Positions 1-6,258 of a DNA stretch of 7,329 nucleotides are shown here, piece after piece. The number at the start of each line of letters is the position of its first letter. Position 1 is the stretch's first letter. The position numbers and the translations under genes were made by a program. The notes under the pieces were generated by a model. That model made no database searches and was not told where the DNA came from. It worked only from the letters and a program-made list of their open reading frames with translations. This DNA comes from JANYGM01 sp043764015. GTDB taxonomy: Bacteria > Bacteroidota > Bacteroidia > Cytophagales > Thermonemataceae. The stretch lies in assembly GCA_043764015.1 (NCBI GenBank), contig JAYUKY010000122.1, positions 1 to 7,329 on the forward strand, in the 5' to 3' direction.

Positions 1-55
1 CAGCGGAGCGCAATATTTATAAAACTAGCCCTTGCTAGTGCTGCTCCGCTGGAGC
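1..55. repeat. Nested inverted repeat at the window edge
   Basis: A perfect 9-bp inverted repeat (CAGCGGAGC at 1-9, GCTCCGCTG at 43-51) encloses a second hairpin (ACTAGC at 24-29, GCTAGT at 34-39, loop CCTT). An alternative small hairpin, GCTCC-GCT-GGAGC at 43-55, shares the right arm, so two folds compete. These bases are far more GC-rich than the surroundings. There is no T-tract, so a simple intrinsic terminator is unlikely. It may be an interspersed palindromic repeat or the end of something that begins outside the window. The element starts at base 1, so its left limit is unknown. Confidence 0.6.
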
Positions 56-151
56 AAAATACATTTTTTAAACTGTTTTCTATAAATATATCAGTCCGCC
101 AGACTGTAATATAAACTAACAATGTCGTTATCTAAGTAAACAAATAAAAAA
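56..151. other. Non-coding leader of the restriction-modification gene
   Basis: No reading frame is supported here. A 5-bp hairpin (CAGTC at 92-96, GACTG at 102-106) is visible. TATAAATAT at 81-89 is the reverse complement of ATATTTATA at 13-21. I found no match to the Bacteroidota -7 consensus TAnnTTTG, so the promoter of the downstream gene is either weak, non-canonical or outside the window. The last 20 bases before the ATG are A-rich, which is normal for translation starts in this phylum. Confidence 0.5.
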
Positions 152-3100
152 ATGAAACTCCTTCTCCAAACCCCTGAAAACGTCATTGACAGATTTTACT
201 TTATCAAAAGAAGCCTTAGTTTGCCTCAACTGATAGATTTTGAAAATGCACTAAAACGACTCCTTGCTCGTGTTAATTCTCAAGAATCAGAAGAAAATTA
301 TAAAAACATTTTTGCTGATTTTTTGAAAGAAAGTAGCTATAAAAACAAACGTGAAATCAATGCAAAAGGTCTTCATAACATTGATTTGGCTATTTTTAAT
401 GGTGAAAAATCTACTGACACAGTGGGCGTAATCATTGAAGCGAAAAAACCTAAAAATATTGCCGAAATGATAACACTAGAAAAACCTAATGTACGTGCTT
501 TGCACGAGCTTTTGTTGTATTTTTTTAGAGAAAGAATTAAAGGAAACAACTTAGAAATAAAAAATTTAGTTGCTACAAATACCCTAGAATGCTTTATTTT
601 TGATGCTAAAGATTTTGAAACAATTTTCTACGAAAACAAAAACCTACAAAAAGCATACAGAAATTGGGACGCTGGCGACCTTTCTGGCGACAAAACTAAG
701 TTTTTTTATGACCAAATAGCAAAGCCGTTCTTTGAAAATAATGAAATTGAATTACCTTGCGTTTACGTGGATTTGCGCACACTCGCAAACCTCACACACG
801 AGGAACTTGTGCCTTATTACAAACTTTTTTCTGCGGAACACCTGCTCAAAGAACATTATCAAAATGACTCCAACACCCTAAATAAAGGCTTTTATAACGA
901 ACTTTTGCATATTCTGGGACTGGAAGAAATAAGTGACGGAAATAAGCAAATTATTGTTAGAAAGGCTAAAAACAGGTACGAAGGTAGCCTAATGGAAAAT
1001 ACTATACAAGTGCTTTTGACCAATAAAAAATATAAAAATGTAGCTCGTTTAGCTGATTTTGGAGATGATTTAATCACGCAAAATGAAAACATAGCCCTAG
1101 AACTTTGCATCACTTGGCTAAACCGCATTTTGTTTCTAAAACTTTTGGAAGGGCAACTACTAAAATACCACAAAGAAGATGCAAATTACGCTTTTATGAA
1201 CGCAAAAAGAGTAAAATCTTTTCAGGATTTGAACGAACTTTTTTTTGACGTACTTGCCATAAAAGTAGAAGACAGAGTTTCTAAGCACATTCTTAAAAAT
1301 TATGCTTATATCCCTTATCTGAACAGTTCTTTGTTTGAAATCACGCAGTTAGAACAGGAAACCCTTTTGATTAGTAATTTGAAGGATAAACTAATGTTGC
1401 CAACTTCTGCGCCAACCATTCTAAAAGACCAAAATAATAAATCTTTAAGCAAAGAACTTAATATTTTGGAATATTTGTTTGGCTTTCTTGATGCCTATAA
1501 TTTTGCGTCTGAAGATACAGGAATTATTCAGAAAGAAACCAAAGAAATTATCTCTGCATCTGTTTTGGGGCTGATTTTTGAGAAAATAAACGGCTACAAA
1601 GATGGTTCTTTCTTTACGCCTGGTTTCGTTACAATGTATATGTGCAAACATACGCTACAACAAACCGTTATCCAAAAGTTTAAAGAAAAAGAAAACGACA
1701 AAATAAGCACTTTTGAGGGCGTGAAGGCATATATTAGTGGCTTTTTTGAAAGTCAGGATATTTTGCGCTTTAACAAAATTATTAACCAAATCACTGTTTG
1801 TGACCCCGCAGTAGGCTCTGGGCATTTTTTGGTCTCAGTGCTTAATGAAATTATTGCCCTCAAATCTGAACTGAATATTTTGGCTGATAAAAATGGTTTG
1901 CGCCTTCCCTGCAAAGTGGAAGTACAAAATGACGAACTAATTATTACGGATAAGCAAACCAAAAAAGTTTTTGAGTATGATTATCAAGATGCTGATAGTC
2001 AGCTTATTCAAACAAGTATCTTTTATGAAAAACAAAGAATTATAGAAAATTCTTTGTTTGGCGTGGACATCAACCCCAATTCTGTAAAGATTTGTAGGCT
2101 AAGACTTTGGATAGAACTACTGAAAAATAGTCCTATGCTCCTTCAAAGCAATAAATATGTGATGGAAACTTTGCCAAATCTTGACATCAACATAAAAACT
2201 GGGGATTCTTTGCTTAGTCGTTTTAAAATTACGGGGAATAGCAGAATTCTGAAAAATCAAGCTAAAAATCTTCAAATTATAGAAATTATCAGAAACTATA
2301 AAGAAGATATTTTTCTTTATTTTAATAGCAAAATACAAGAAGAAAAAACACAAATCAAACAACGAATAGAAACACACAAAAACCTTATTTCTGACCTTGC
2401 AGAGCCTCACGACGAAATTCTGGTGCGTATCAGAACGCTAAAAGATGAGTTACAGGCAATGGGTGAAAGACCTAATTTTCATACACTTAACGGCATAGAA
2501 CTTGAAAAATGGTACGACAAAAAAGATGCTATGGTCAAAGAACTCAAAGAAAAACAAGCTGTTTGGGACGAAAAAAACCGTACCATTTACCTAAAAGCAT
2601 TTGAATGGAGATACGAATTTCCTGAAATATTAGACAACAATGGTAATTTTTTGGGTTTTGATATGGTCGTAGGAAATCCGCCTTATGGCATAGAACTAAG
2701 TGCGCTACAACAAGAAACACTCAACAAAATGCACCAGTTTAACACCACAGAAACTGCCATTTTGTTTGTTAAACACGGCTATAATCTTGCCAAAACTGAT
2801 GGCTTTTTGTCTTATATTATTCCAAAAGCATATACTTATGCCTCCAATTATGAGAAAATAAGGAATTTTACCAAAAATGAACTACAACTTTTGGTAGATT
2901 GTGGCAAAGTCTGGACTGATGTAAAGATAGAAGTTTGTATCTTTCAACTCTCTAAAAATCAACCAAAAGACACTTATAACTCTCTCAAAATGGTAGAGAA
3001 ATTGCCCGTTTTTCTTTCTAAAATTGATAAAAATTTGATAGAAACTTTTGGCTTTTTCCCTAATGGTTTGCTACAACAAGAAATACAAATAGGCATCAAC

Positions 3101-3790
3101 GTACGTGAAAATTGCCAAAATCTGAATGATATTGCAGATAATCTTTCTGGCGTGCCTAACCAAAAATATATTACTGATAAGTTTGAAGGTGGAAAAACTT
3201 ACTTTGATATGATTGGAGGCGCAGAAATAAGCAGATACACAATGAAAGGTATCAAAGGTAAAATTGAACAAAAATACCTTACTGGAAATGGAGCGTTTGT
3301 TGTTGAAAATTCTGTTTTGGTGCAAAGAATTATTTCTCACATTCAATATCCAACTGACCACCTTAAAATTACGGCTTTTCTTCCGTTAGAGAAACATATT
3401 GGTACTATCAGTTTGGCAAATACCATTAACCAAATCATCATAAAAGAAGAATTTATAGATAAAATTTCTAATAAATTTCTGTGGGCGTTGCTCAATTCTA
3501 CTTTTGTAAATTGGTATTGCTACAATTTTATTTATGCAAAAGCCATTCGTACAATGCAGTTTTATAATCCTGTTACTTCCCGCTTGCCTGTTCCCAAAAA
3601 CATCAGTCAAGAGATGCAAACGCCTATTATTATGCTTGTAGAGGAGATATTGGCACTCAAAACGGCAGATGCAAAAGCAGATACAAGCGTGCTAGATGCA
3701 CAATTAGATGGGCTTGTATATGGTTTGTATGGTTTGGGTGAGGAAGAGATAAAAATAGTGGAAGGATTGCAATTAGTTACAAAAGTTTAA
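152..3790 (+). CDS. Type IIG (Eco57I-like) restriction-modification enzyme
   Basis: A 1212-residue single-chain restriction endonuclease and adenine-N6 DNA methyltransferase that would methylate host sites with S-adenosylmethionine and cut unmodified DNA. The N-terminal part reads as a PD-(D/E)XK nuclease: Asp78, then Glu96-Ala-Lys98 in the strand VGVIIEAK. The methyltransferase core follows: a motif X-like GSFFTPGF (about 485-492), SAM-binding motif I DPAVGSGHFL (551-560), motif II with Asp639 in FGVDINP, GDSL (684-687), and catalytic motif IV NPPYG (842-846). A Lys/Glu-rich, probably coiled-coil stretch lies between motifs I and IV (about 725-815). A TaqI-like target-recognition region ends near SRLPVPK (about 1145). 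The length fits the family and I see no frameshift. The ATG at 152 follows an A-rich leader without Shine-Dalgarno. There is no separate specificity, helicase or BREX/DISARM partner here, so it probably works alone. A PglX-type phage-exclusion methylase is less likely because of the nuclease motif. The recognition site cannot be read from sequence. Confidence 0.9.
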   Translation: MKLLLQTPENVIDRFYFIKRSLSLPQLIDFENALKRLLARVNSQESEENYKNIFADFLKESSYKNKREINAKGLHNIDLAIFNGEKSTDTVGVIIEAKKPKNIAEMITLEKPNVRALHELLLYFFRERIKGNNLEIKNLVATNTLECFIFDAKDFETIFYENKNLQKAYRNWDAGDLSGDKTKFFYDQIAKPFFENNEIELPCVYVDLRTLANLTHEELVPYYKLFSAEHLLKEHYQNDSNTLNKGFYNELLHILGLEEISDGNKQIIVRKAKNRYEGSLMENTIQVLLTNKKYKNVARLADFGDDLITQNENIALELCITWLNRILFLKLLEGQLLKYHKEDANYAFMNAKRVKSFQDLNELFFDVLAIKVEDRVSKHILKNYAYIPYLNSSLFEITQLEQETLLISNLKDKLMLPTSAPTILKDQNNKSLSKELNILEYLFGFLDAYNFASEDTGIIQKETKEIISASVLGLIFEKINGYKDGSFFTPGFVTMYMCKHTLQQTVIQKFKEKENDKISTFEGVKAYISGFFESQDILRFNKIINQITVCDPAVGSGHFLVSVLNEIIALKSELNILADKNGLRLPCKVEVQNDELIITDKQTKKVFEYDYQDADSQLIQTSIFYEKQRIIENSLFGVDINPNSVKICRLRLWIELLKNSPMLLQSNKYVMETLPNLDINIKTGDSLLSRFKITGNSRILKNQAKNLQIIEIIRNYKEDIFLYFNSKIQEEKTQIKQRIETHKNLISDLAEPHDEILVRIRTLKDELQAMGERPNFHTLNGIELEKWYDKKDAMVKELKEKQAVWDEKNRTIYLKAFEWRYEFPEILDNNGNFLGFDMVVGNPPYGIELSALQQETLNKMHQFNTTETAILFVKHGYNLAKTDGFLSYIIPKAYTYASNYEKIRNFTKNELQLLVDCGKVWTDVKIEVCIFQLSKNQPKDTYNSLKMVEKLPVFLSKIDKNLIETFGFFPNGLLQQEIQIGINVRENCQNLNDIADNLSGVPNQKYITDKFEGGKTYFDMIGGAEISRYTMKGIKGKIEQKYLTGNGAFVVENSVLVQRIISHIQYPTDHLKITAFLPLEKHIGTISLANTINQIIIKEEFIDKISNKFLWALLNSTFVNWYCYNFIYAKAIRTMQFYNPVTSRLPVPKNISQEMQTPIIMLVEEILALKTADAKADTSVLDAQLDGLVYGLYGLGEEEIKIVEGLQLVTKV

Positions 3791-3816
3791 ATTTTTTGGA
3801 CATACTACTACATTGC

Positions 3817-3853
3817 TTGTCCGTTTCCCCACGTTCCACATGGGAAACGACAA
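3817..3853. repeat. Hairpin with ACGTTCCAC in its loop
   Basis: CGTTTCCC (3822-3829) pairs with GGGAAACG (3842-3849). TTGT (3817-3820) pairs with ACAA (3850-3853) if C3821 bulges, giving a 12-bp stem and a 12-nt loop. It starts 27 nt after the restriction-modification stop codon and could protect or end that transcript, but no T-tract follows, so it is not a classic intrinsic terminator. A weaker competing hairpin pairs GGACA (3798-3802) with TGTCC (3818-3822). The loop carries ACGTTCCAC (3831-3839), a 9-mer found again in the two hairpin loops of the compound palindrome downstream. Confidence 0.6.
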
Positions 3854-3970
3854 ACAAAAACTATGTATAGCAGTATGGGTTTTGGCATAAGATTTTGCAA
3901 ATAAGCATTTTGTAATATTGGCGAAATTCTACAGTTTTTGTCTTAATATTCCTTTTTGCTACTGTACACA

Positions 3971-4028
3971 GTTTTTTATTATTGGTCTGTACCGTAGTGG
4001 AACGTAGGTCTGACCAGTAATAAAAAAC
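3971..4028. repeat. Hairpin B of the compound palindrome
   Basis: The stem is GTTTTTTATTATTGGTC paired with 4012-4028, closing on GGTC/GACC. The 24-nt loop (3988-4011) contains GTGGAACGT at 3997-4005. The first 20 loop bases equal, in reverse complement, the last 20 of hairpin C's loop; only four bases differ. The stem sequence is unrelated to that of hairpin C apart from the closing GGTC/GACC. Confidence 0.75.
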
Positions 4029-4036
4029 AGGGATTT

Positions 4037-4106
4037 CAATTTTAAAAGAGATTATGGTCATATCTACGTTCCACTACGGTACAGACCATAATTTCTTTTA
4101 AAATTG
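4037..4106. repeat. Hairpin C of the compound palindrome
   Basis: A 23-bp stem with one mismatch (4037-4059 with 4084-4106) closes on GGTC/GACC around a 24-nt loop (4060-4083) that contains ACGTTCCAC at 4066-4074. It lies 50 nt upstream of the rpsU -33 box, so it could separate rpsU from transcription coming from the restriction-modification gene. Confidence 0.75.
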
Positions 4107-4155
4107 TGTACGGTAGCAAAATATTCTTTATCAAAAAAATAAAAATCTAAAATAA

Positions 4156-4186
4156 TTTGAGAATATAAAAAAAACTCGTATATTTG
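4156..4186 (+). promoter_or_regulatory. Bacteroidota-type promoter for rpsU
   Basis: TTTG at 4156-4159, a 19-nt spacer, then TATATTTG at 4179-4186. This is an exact match to the phylum's primary-sigma consensus (TTTG about -33, TAnnTTTG about -7). Initiation would fall near 4191-4196, leaving an AT-rich leader of about 90 nt before rpsU. The leader holds a weak 7-bp hairpin (TTCTATTT region 4197-4203 with AAATAGA 4224-4230) and a perfect tandem decamer AAATTCTAAT at 4261-4270 and 4271-4280. Confidence 0.85.
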
Positions 4187-4283
4187 CAGTCCAAATTCTA
4201 TTTAGAAATCTATTAAAATAAATAAATAGACTAAAAATATAAATAAGAAATTCAATAAAAAAATTCTAATAAATTCTAATTTT

Positions 4284-4478
4284 ATGATTATCATCAGCAT
4301 CAAAGACAATGAGCCAATAGACAAAGCTCTTAAAAGATTTAAGAAAAAGTTTGAAAAAACTGGTGTTCTTAAACAACTTCGTGCACGTACTTCTTTTGAG
4401 AAAAAATCTATTTCTCGTCGTCGTACAGTGCTTAGAGCCGCCTATAAGCAACATTTGCAAATTACGGAAGTAGCTTAA
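4284..4478 (+). CDS. rpsU: 30S ribosomal protein bS21
   Basis: A 64-residue, highly basic protein with the bS21 signature: an N-terminal strand MIIISIKDNEPIDKALKRFK, then KFEKTGVLKQLRARTSFEKKS, SRRR and a C-terminal helix. Length is normal for the phylum. bS21 sits near the 3' end of 16S rRNA on the 30S platform; in Bacteroidota ribosomes it is part of the pocket that sequesters the anti-Shine-Dalgarno tail. The start codon is preceded by AAATTCTAATTTT, with no purine-rich Shine-Dalgarno. It has its own promoter and a strong downstream terminator, so it is probably mostly monocistronic. It is followed by xerC and hpf, as is usual in Bacteroidota. Confidence 0.97.
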   Translation: MIIISIKDNEPIDKALKRFKKKFEKTGVLKQLRARTSFEKKSISRRRTVLRAAYKQHLQITEVA

Positions 4479-4483
4479 CAATT

Positions 4484-4511
4484 GTGAATTTTGAATTGTA
4501 AATTTTGAAAG
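4484..4511 (+). repeat. Degenerate heptamer array after rpsU
   Basis: Four contiguous 7-mers: GTGAATT, TTGAATT, GTAAATT, TTGAAAG. Read another way this is an approximate 14-mer tandem duplication. It begins 6 nt after the rpsU stop codon, comparable to the arrays after the next three genes. Confidence 0.6.
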
Positions 4512-4563
4512 AAATACAATTTTACTCAAAAAATATTTTCAAAAAACATAAAATAAAACCTAT

Positions 4564-4610
4564 AAACAACAATATTTTGAAATATTTTCAAAATATTGTT
4601 GTTTTTTTTT
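4564..4610 (+). terminator. Intrinsic terminator of rpsU
   Basis: A perfect 17-bp stem (4564-4580 with 4588-4604), 7-nt loop AATATTT, running into a T-tract to 4610. The stem is AT-rich but long. The upstream side is also A-rich, so some activity on the opposite strand is possible. It separates rpsU from xerC. Confidence 0.9.
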
Positions 4611-4639
4611 GTTTGTTAAAAAATTGTTACTACATTGTT

Positions 4640-4707
4640 GTTTGAGATATGAGAAATGTCATTTTGTATTCTCTCACACCTCACACCTCACACTTCACAC
4701 CTCAAAA
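4640..4707. repeat. Heptamer array abutting the xerC start codon
   Basis: Five contiguous 7-mers, CTCACAC three times, then TTCACAC and CTCAAAA, occupy 4673-4707 and end on the base before the xerC ATG. Before them, GTTTGAG and ATATGAG (4640-4653) are in the opposite orientation and can pair partly with the array. The leader is therefore built of repeats, with no Shine-Dalgarno. A weak promoter candidate is TTTG at 4608-4611 with TACATTGT at 4631-4638; I do not rely on it. Confidence 0.7.
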
Positions 4708-5595
4708 ATGGTAGAAAAATTTTTGCAATATGTCGCTTTTGAAAAAAGGCATAGTCCACATACTATTACTTCCTATCGTAATGATTTGGGGCAGTTTTTG
4801 GCGCATATCAAAGAGAATTTTCAACTAGAAAACCTACTAGAAGTTGACCACAACAATATCCGTTCGTGGATTGTGAGCCTTTCTGAAGCTAAAATTTTGC
4901 CTATTTCTATCAACCGCAAAATAGCCACGCTTAAATCTTTTTATAAATTTTTGCTCATAAAAGGACATCTTCAGAATATTCCTACTGGGCGCATCAAACC
5001 GCTAAAAGTCGCTAAAAAAACACCTCAATTCATTGAAGAAAGCAATCTTTTACAACTTTTTGATAATTTTGGTTTTACTGATGATTTTGAGGGAACTCGT
5101 GACCGTTTGGTGATGGAACTTTTGTATGGTACGGGTATGCGTGAGGTAGAACTTTTGGGACTAAAAGATAAAAACATTGATTTTGTGAGTACGCAAATCA
5201 CTGTTTTGGGTAAAGGTAATAAACAAAGAATTATCCCTGTTACACGTTCTTTGAGTTTGCTGATTGCTGATTATCAAGCCAAAAAAATAGCAACAAATTT
5301 TCAAAATATTACTTTACACAATTCTCTTATTGTAACGGATAAAGGAGAACCAGCTTATCCAATGCTGATTTATAGGATTGTGCGCAAGTATTTGGATATG
5401 ATTACGACCAACGACAAACGTAGTCCACACGTTTTGCGACATACGTTTGCCACACATTTGCTCAACAAGGGAGCAGATTTGAATGCCATTAAAGAGATTT
5501 TGGGACATAGTAGCCTTAGTGCTACACAAATATATACACATAATTCGTTGGAAAAACTAAAAGAAACTTTCCAACAAGCGCACCCAAAAGCGTGA
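4708..5595 (+). CDS. xerC: Tyrosine recombinase XerC/XerD family
   Basis: A 295-residue site-specific recombinase that cuts and rejoins DNA through a phosphotyrosine link. It most likely resolves chromosome dimers at dif near the terminus. An N-terminal core-binding domain (about 1-85, MVEKFLQYVAFEKRHSPHT) precedes the catalytic domain, in which all six active-site residues are present: Arg145 (TGMREVELL), Lys169 (GKGNKQR), His241 and Arg244 (HVLRH), His267 (LGHSS) and Tyr276 (IYTH). The spacings (Arg-Lys 24, His-Tyr 9) equal those of E. coli XerD, and length is typical. The frame is open upstream to a TTG at 4609, but that lies in the rpsU terminator and would translate the repeat array, so I use the ATG at 4708. 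Its place between rpsU and hpf is typical for Bacteroidota and argues for a housekeeping recombinase, not a phage or element integrase. XerC versus XerD cannot be settled from sequence alone. Confidence 0.93.
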   Translation: MVEKFLQYVAFEKRHSPHTITSYRNDLGQFLAHIKENFQLENLLEVDHNNIRSWIVSLSEAKILPISINRKIATLKSFYKFLLIKGHLQNIPTGRIKPLKVAKKTPQFIEESNLLQLFDNFGFTDDFEGTRDRLVMELLYGTGMREVELLGLKDKNIDFVSTQITVLGKGNKQRIIPVTRSLSLLIADYQAKKIATNFQNITLHNSLIVTDKGEPAYPMLIYRIVRKYLDMITTNDKRSPHVLRHTFATHLLNKGADLNAIKEILGHSSLSATQIYTHNSLEKLKETFQQAHPKA

Positions 5596-5596
5596 T

Positions 5597-5678
5597 TTTT
5601 GAAGTACGAGATTTGAGGTAAGAGGTACGAAATATAGCATTAAATAAAAATTCGTACTTCGTACTTCAAACTTCCCAC
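5597..5678. repeat. Inverted pair of heptamer arrays between xerC and hpf
   Basis: Forward 7-mers TTTTGAA, GTACGAG, ATTTGAG, GTAAGAG, GTACGAA (5597-5631), then an AT-rich spacer, then reverse-orientation TTCGTAC, TTCGTAC, TTCAAAC, TTCCCAC (5651-5678). TTTGAAGTACGA (5598-5609) pairs perfectly with 5659-5670, and GTACGAA (5625-5631) with 5651-5657, giving an imperfect stem with a bulge. The array starts 2 nt after the xerC stop codon. It could slow transcription or protect the transcript end, but there is no proper T-tract. Confidence 0.7.
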
Positions 5679-5719
5679 TTTGTATTTTTAAATATTGTTT
5701 AACTTAAATTTTTAGTGTT

Positions 5720-6019
5720 ATGAAACTGCAAATTCAGTCCGTTCATTTTGATGCTGATGTCAAATTGCTAGAATTTATCCAAAAAAAATTGGATAAATTG
5801 GAAACTTTCTACGACCACATTGTTGATGGTGAGGTATTTATGCGCCTAGAAAAAGGAGAAAGTAACAAAGATAACAAAATTGTTGAGGTAAAACTCAACG
5901 TACCAGGCAGCAAATTGTTTGCCAAGTCGCAGAAAGAATCTTTTGAGGCTGCCACAGATGATGCTGTGGATAGTTTGCGCCGACAAATCACGAAATTCAA
6001 AGAGAAACTAGCCAGCTAA
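5720..6019 (+). CDS. hpf: Ribosome hibernation-promoting factor, short form (HPF/RaiA family)
   Basis: A 99-residue cytoplasmic protein of the HPF/YfiA fold (beta-alpha-beta-beta-beta-alpha). It begins MKLQIQSVHFDADVKLLEFI, has a helix of LDKLETFYDHI, strands around EVFMRLEKGE and IVEVKLNVPG, and a basic final helix DDAVDSLRRQITKFKEKL. The family binds the 30S decoding region of idle ribosomes, blocking tRNA and mRNA. This is the short form without the C-terminal dimerisation domain of long HPF. The ATG has no Shine-Dalgarno but sits after the AT-rich leader usual here. No clear promoter of its own is visible, so it may be co-transcribed with xerC, 124 nt upstream. A strong terminator follows. 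Neighbouring bS21 acts on the same subunit, so rpsU and hpf are functionally related. Confidence 0.95.
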   Translation: MKLQIQSVHFDADVKLLEFIQKKLDKLETFYDHIVDGEVFMRLEKGESNKDNKIVEVKLNVPGSKLFAKSQKESFEAATDDAVDSLRRQITKFKEKLAS

Positions 6020-6025
6020 GAAAAA

Positions 6026-6053
6026 GTACGAAATAAGAGGTACGAGGTACGAA
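6026..6053 (+). repeat. Heptamer array after hpf
   Basis: GTACGAA, ATAAGAG, GTACGAG, GTACGAA, four contiguous 7-mers starting 7 nt after the hpf stop codon. Same family as the arrays after xerC and after the hydrolase gene. Confidence 0.75.
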
Positions 6054-6125
6054 TTTAAAACTTTGATTATTAAACTATTATAAAAAATAAAATATTAAGT
6101 TATTTAATTTTCATTCCTAATTAGC

Positions 6126-6190
6126 TTTTGCTAAAATATGTTTTGCTAAAATCCCAATAATATATTTTATTGGGATTTTCTTATATTTTA
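6126..6190 (+). terminator. Intrinsic terminator of hpf, preceded by a direct repeat
   Basis: A perfect 13-bp stem AAAATCCCAATAA/TTATTGGGATTTT (6148-6160 with 6167-6179), 6-nt loop, then a T-rich run. A direct repeat of TTTTGCTAAAAT lies at 6126-6137 and 6141-6152, the second copy overlapping the left arm. A small TAGC-TTTT-GCTA hairpin at 6122-6133 lies just upstream. The A-rich left flank could also let it act from the other strand. Confidence 0.85.
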
Positions 6191-6220
6191 TTTTTCTATA
6201 TCATTATGGATTTTTTTTCT

Positions 6221-6228
6221 TACTTTTG
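6221..6228 (+). promoter_or_regulatory. Candidate -7 element of the hydrolase gene
   Basis: TACTTTTG matches TAnnTTTG exactly. Transcription would start about 6233-6237, some 25 nt before the ATG at 6259. No TTTG is seen 19 nt upstream, so only half the promoter is recognisable. If real, it rules out the in-frame TTG at 6226, which lies inside the box. Confidence 0.45.
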
Positions 6229-6258
6229 ACTGTTTTGAAAAGATTTTTATATAAAATA

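Larger units (their letters stand above)
3956..4119. mobile_element. Compound palindrome, candidate MITE-like element
   Basis: Terminal inverted repeats TTGCTACTGTACAC (3956-3969) and GTGTACGGTAGCAA (4106-4119) match in 13 of 14 positions. Inside are two hairpins. Hairpin B has stem 3971-3987/4012-4028 (16 of 17 pairs, the exception a G-T wobble) and hairpin C has stem 4037-4059/4084-4106 (22 of 23 pairs). Each has a loop of exactly 24 nt. The two loops are complementary to each other: 3984-4007 and 4064-4087 form a perfect 24-bp inverted repeat. Flanking AATATTCCTTT (3945-3955) and AATATTCTTT (4120-4129) could be a worn target-site duplication. No transposase is encoded. This resembles a non-autonomous miniature element, but a structured RNA or a two-way transcription barrier is possible. 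The structure is seen directly; mobility is inferred. Confidence 0.6.

Noticed and set aside
1239..1246. Run of eight T in the restriction-modification gene as a phase-variation tract
   Set aside because: Runs of seven or eight T are common in such AT-rich coding DNA, including at 520-526, and there is no sign of frame switching.
152..3790. BREX PglX or DISARM methylase
   Set aside because: The N-terminal D-X17-EAK nuclease motif and lack of any partner gene favour a single-chain Type IIG enzyme.
3861..4061. 66-residue minus-strand reading frame
   Set aside because: It runs through hairpin B and half of hairpin C and its sequence follows the palindrome. It has no recognisable domain and no promoter match. 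It is probably a by-product of the repeat, though similar small frames may recur wherever the repeat occurs.
3945..4129. Retron msr/msd or integron attC site
   Set aside because: No reverse transcriptase or integron integrase is nearby and no GTTRRRY-type core is present. The structure alone does not justify either name.
4266..4529. Minus-strand frame over rpsU
   Set aside because: It is antisense to a clear ribosomal protein gene, shows no family features and is a shadow frame.
4609..4707. 33-residue N-terminal extension of xerC from TTG
   Set aside because: The TTG lies in the T-tract of the rpsU terminator and the extension would translate the heptamer array. Starting at 4708 gives the normal family length.
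6226..6258. 11-residue extension of the hydrolase from TTG
   Set aside because: The codon falls within the TACTTTTG promoter element, and the ATG at 6259 directly precedes a normal signal-anchor sequence.
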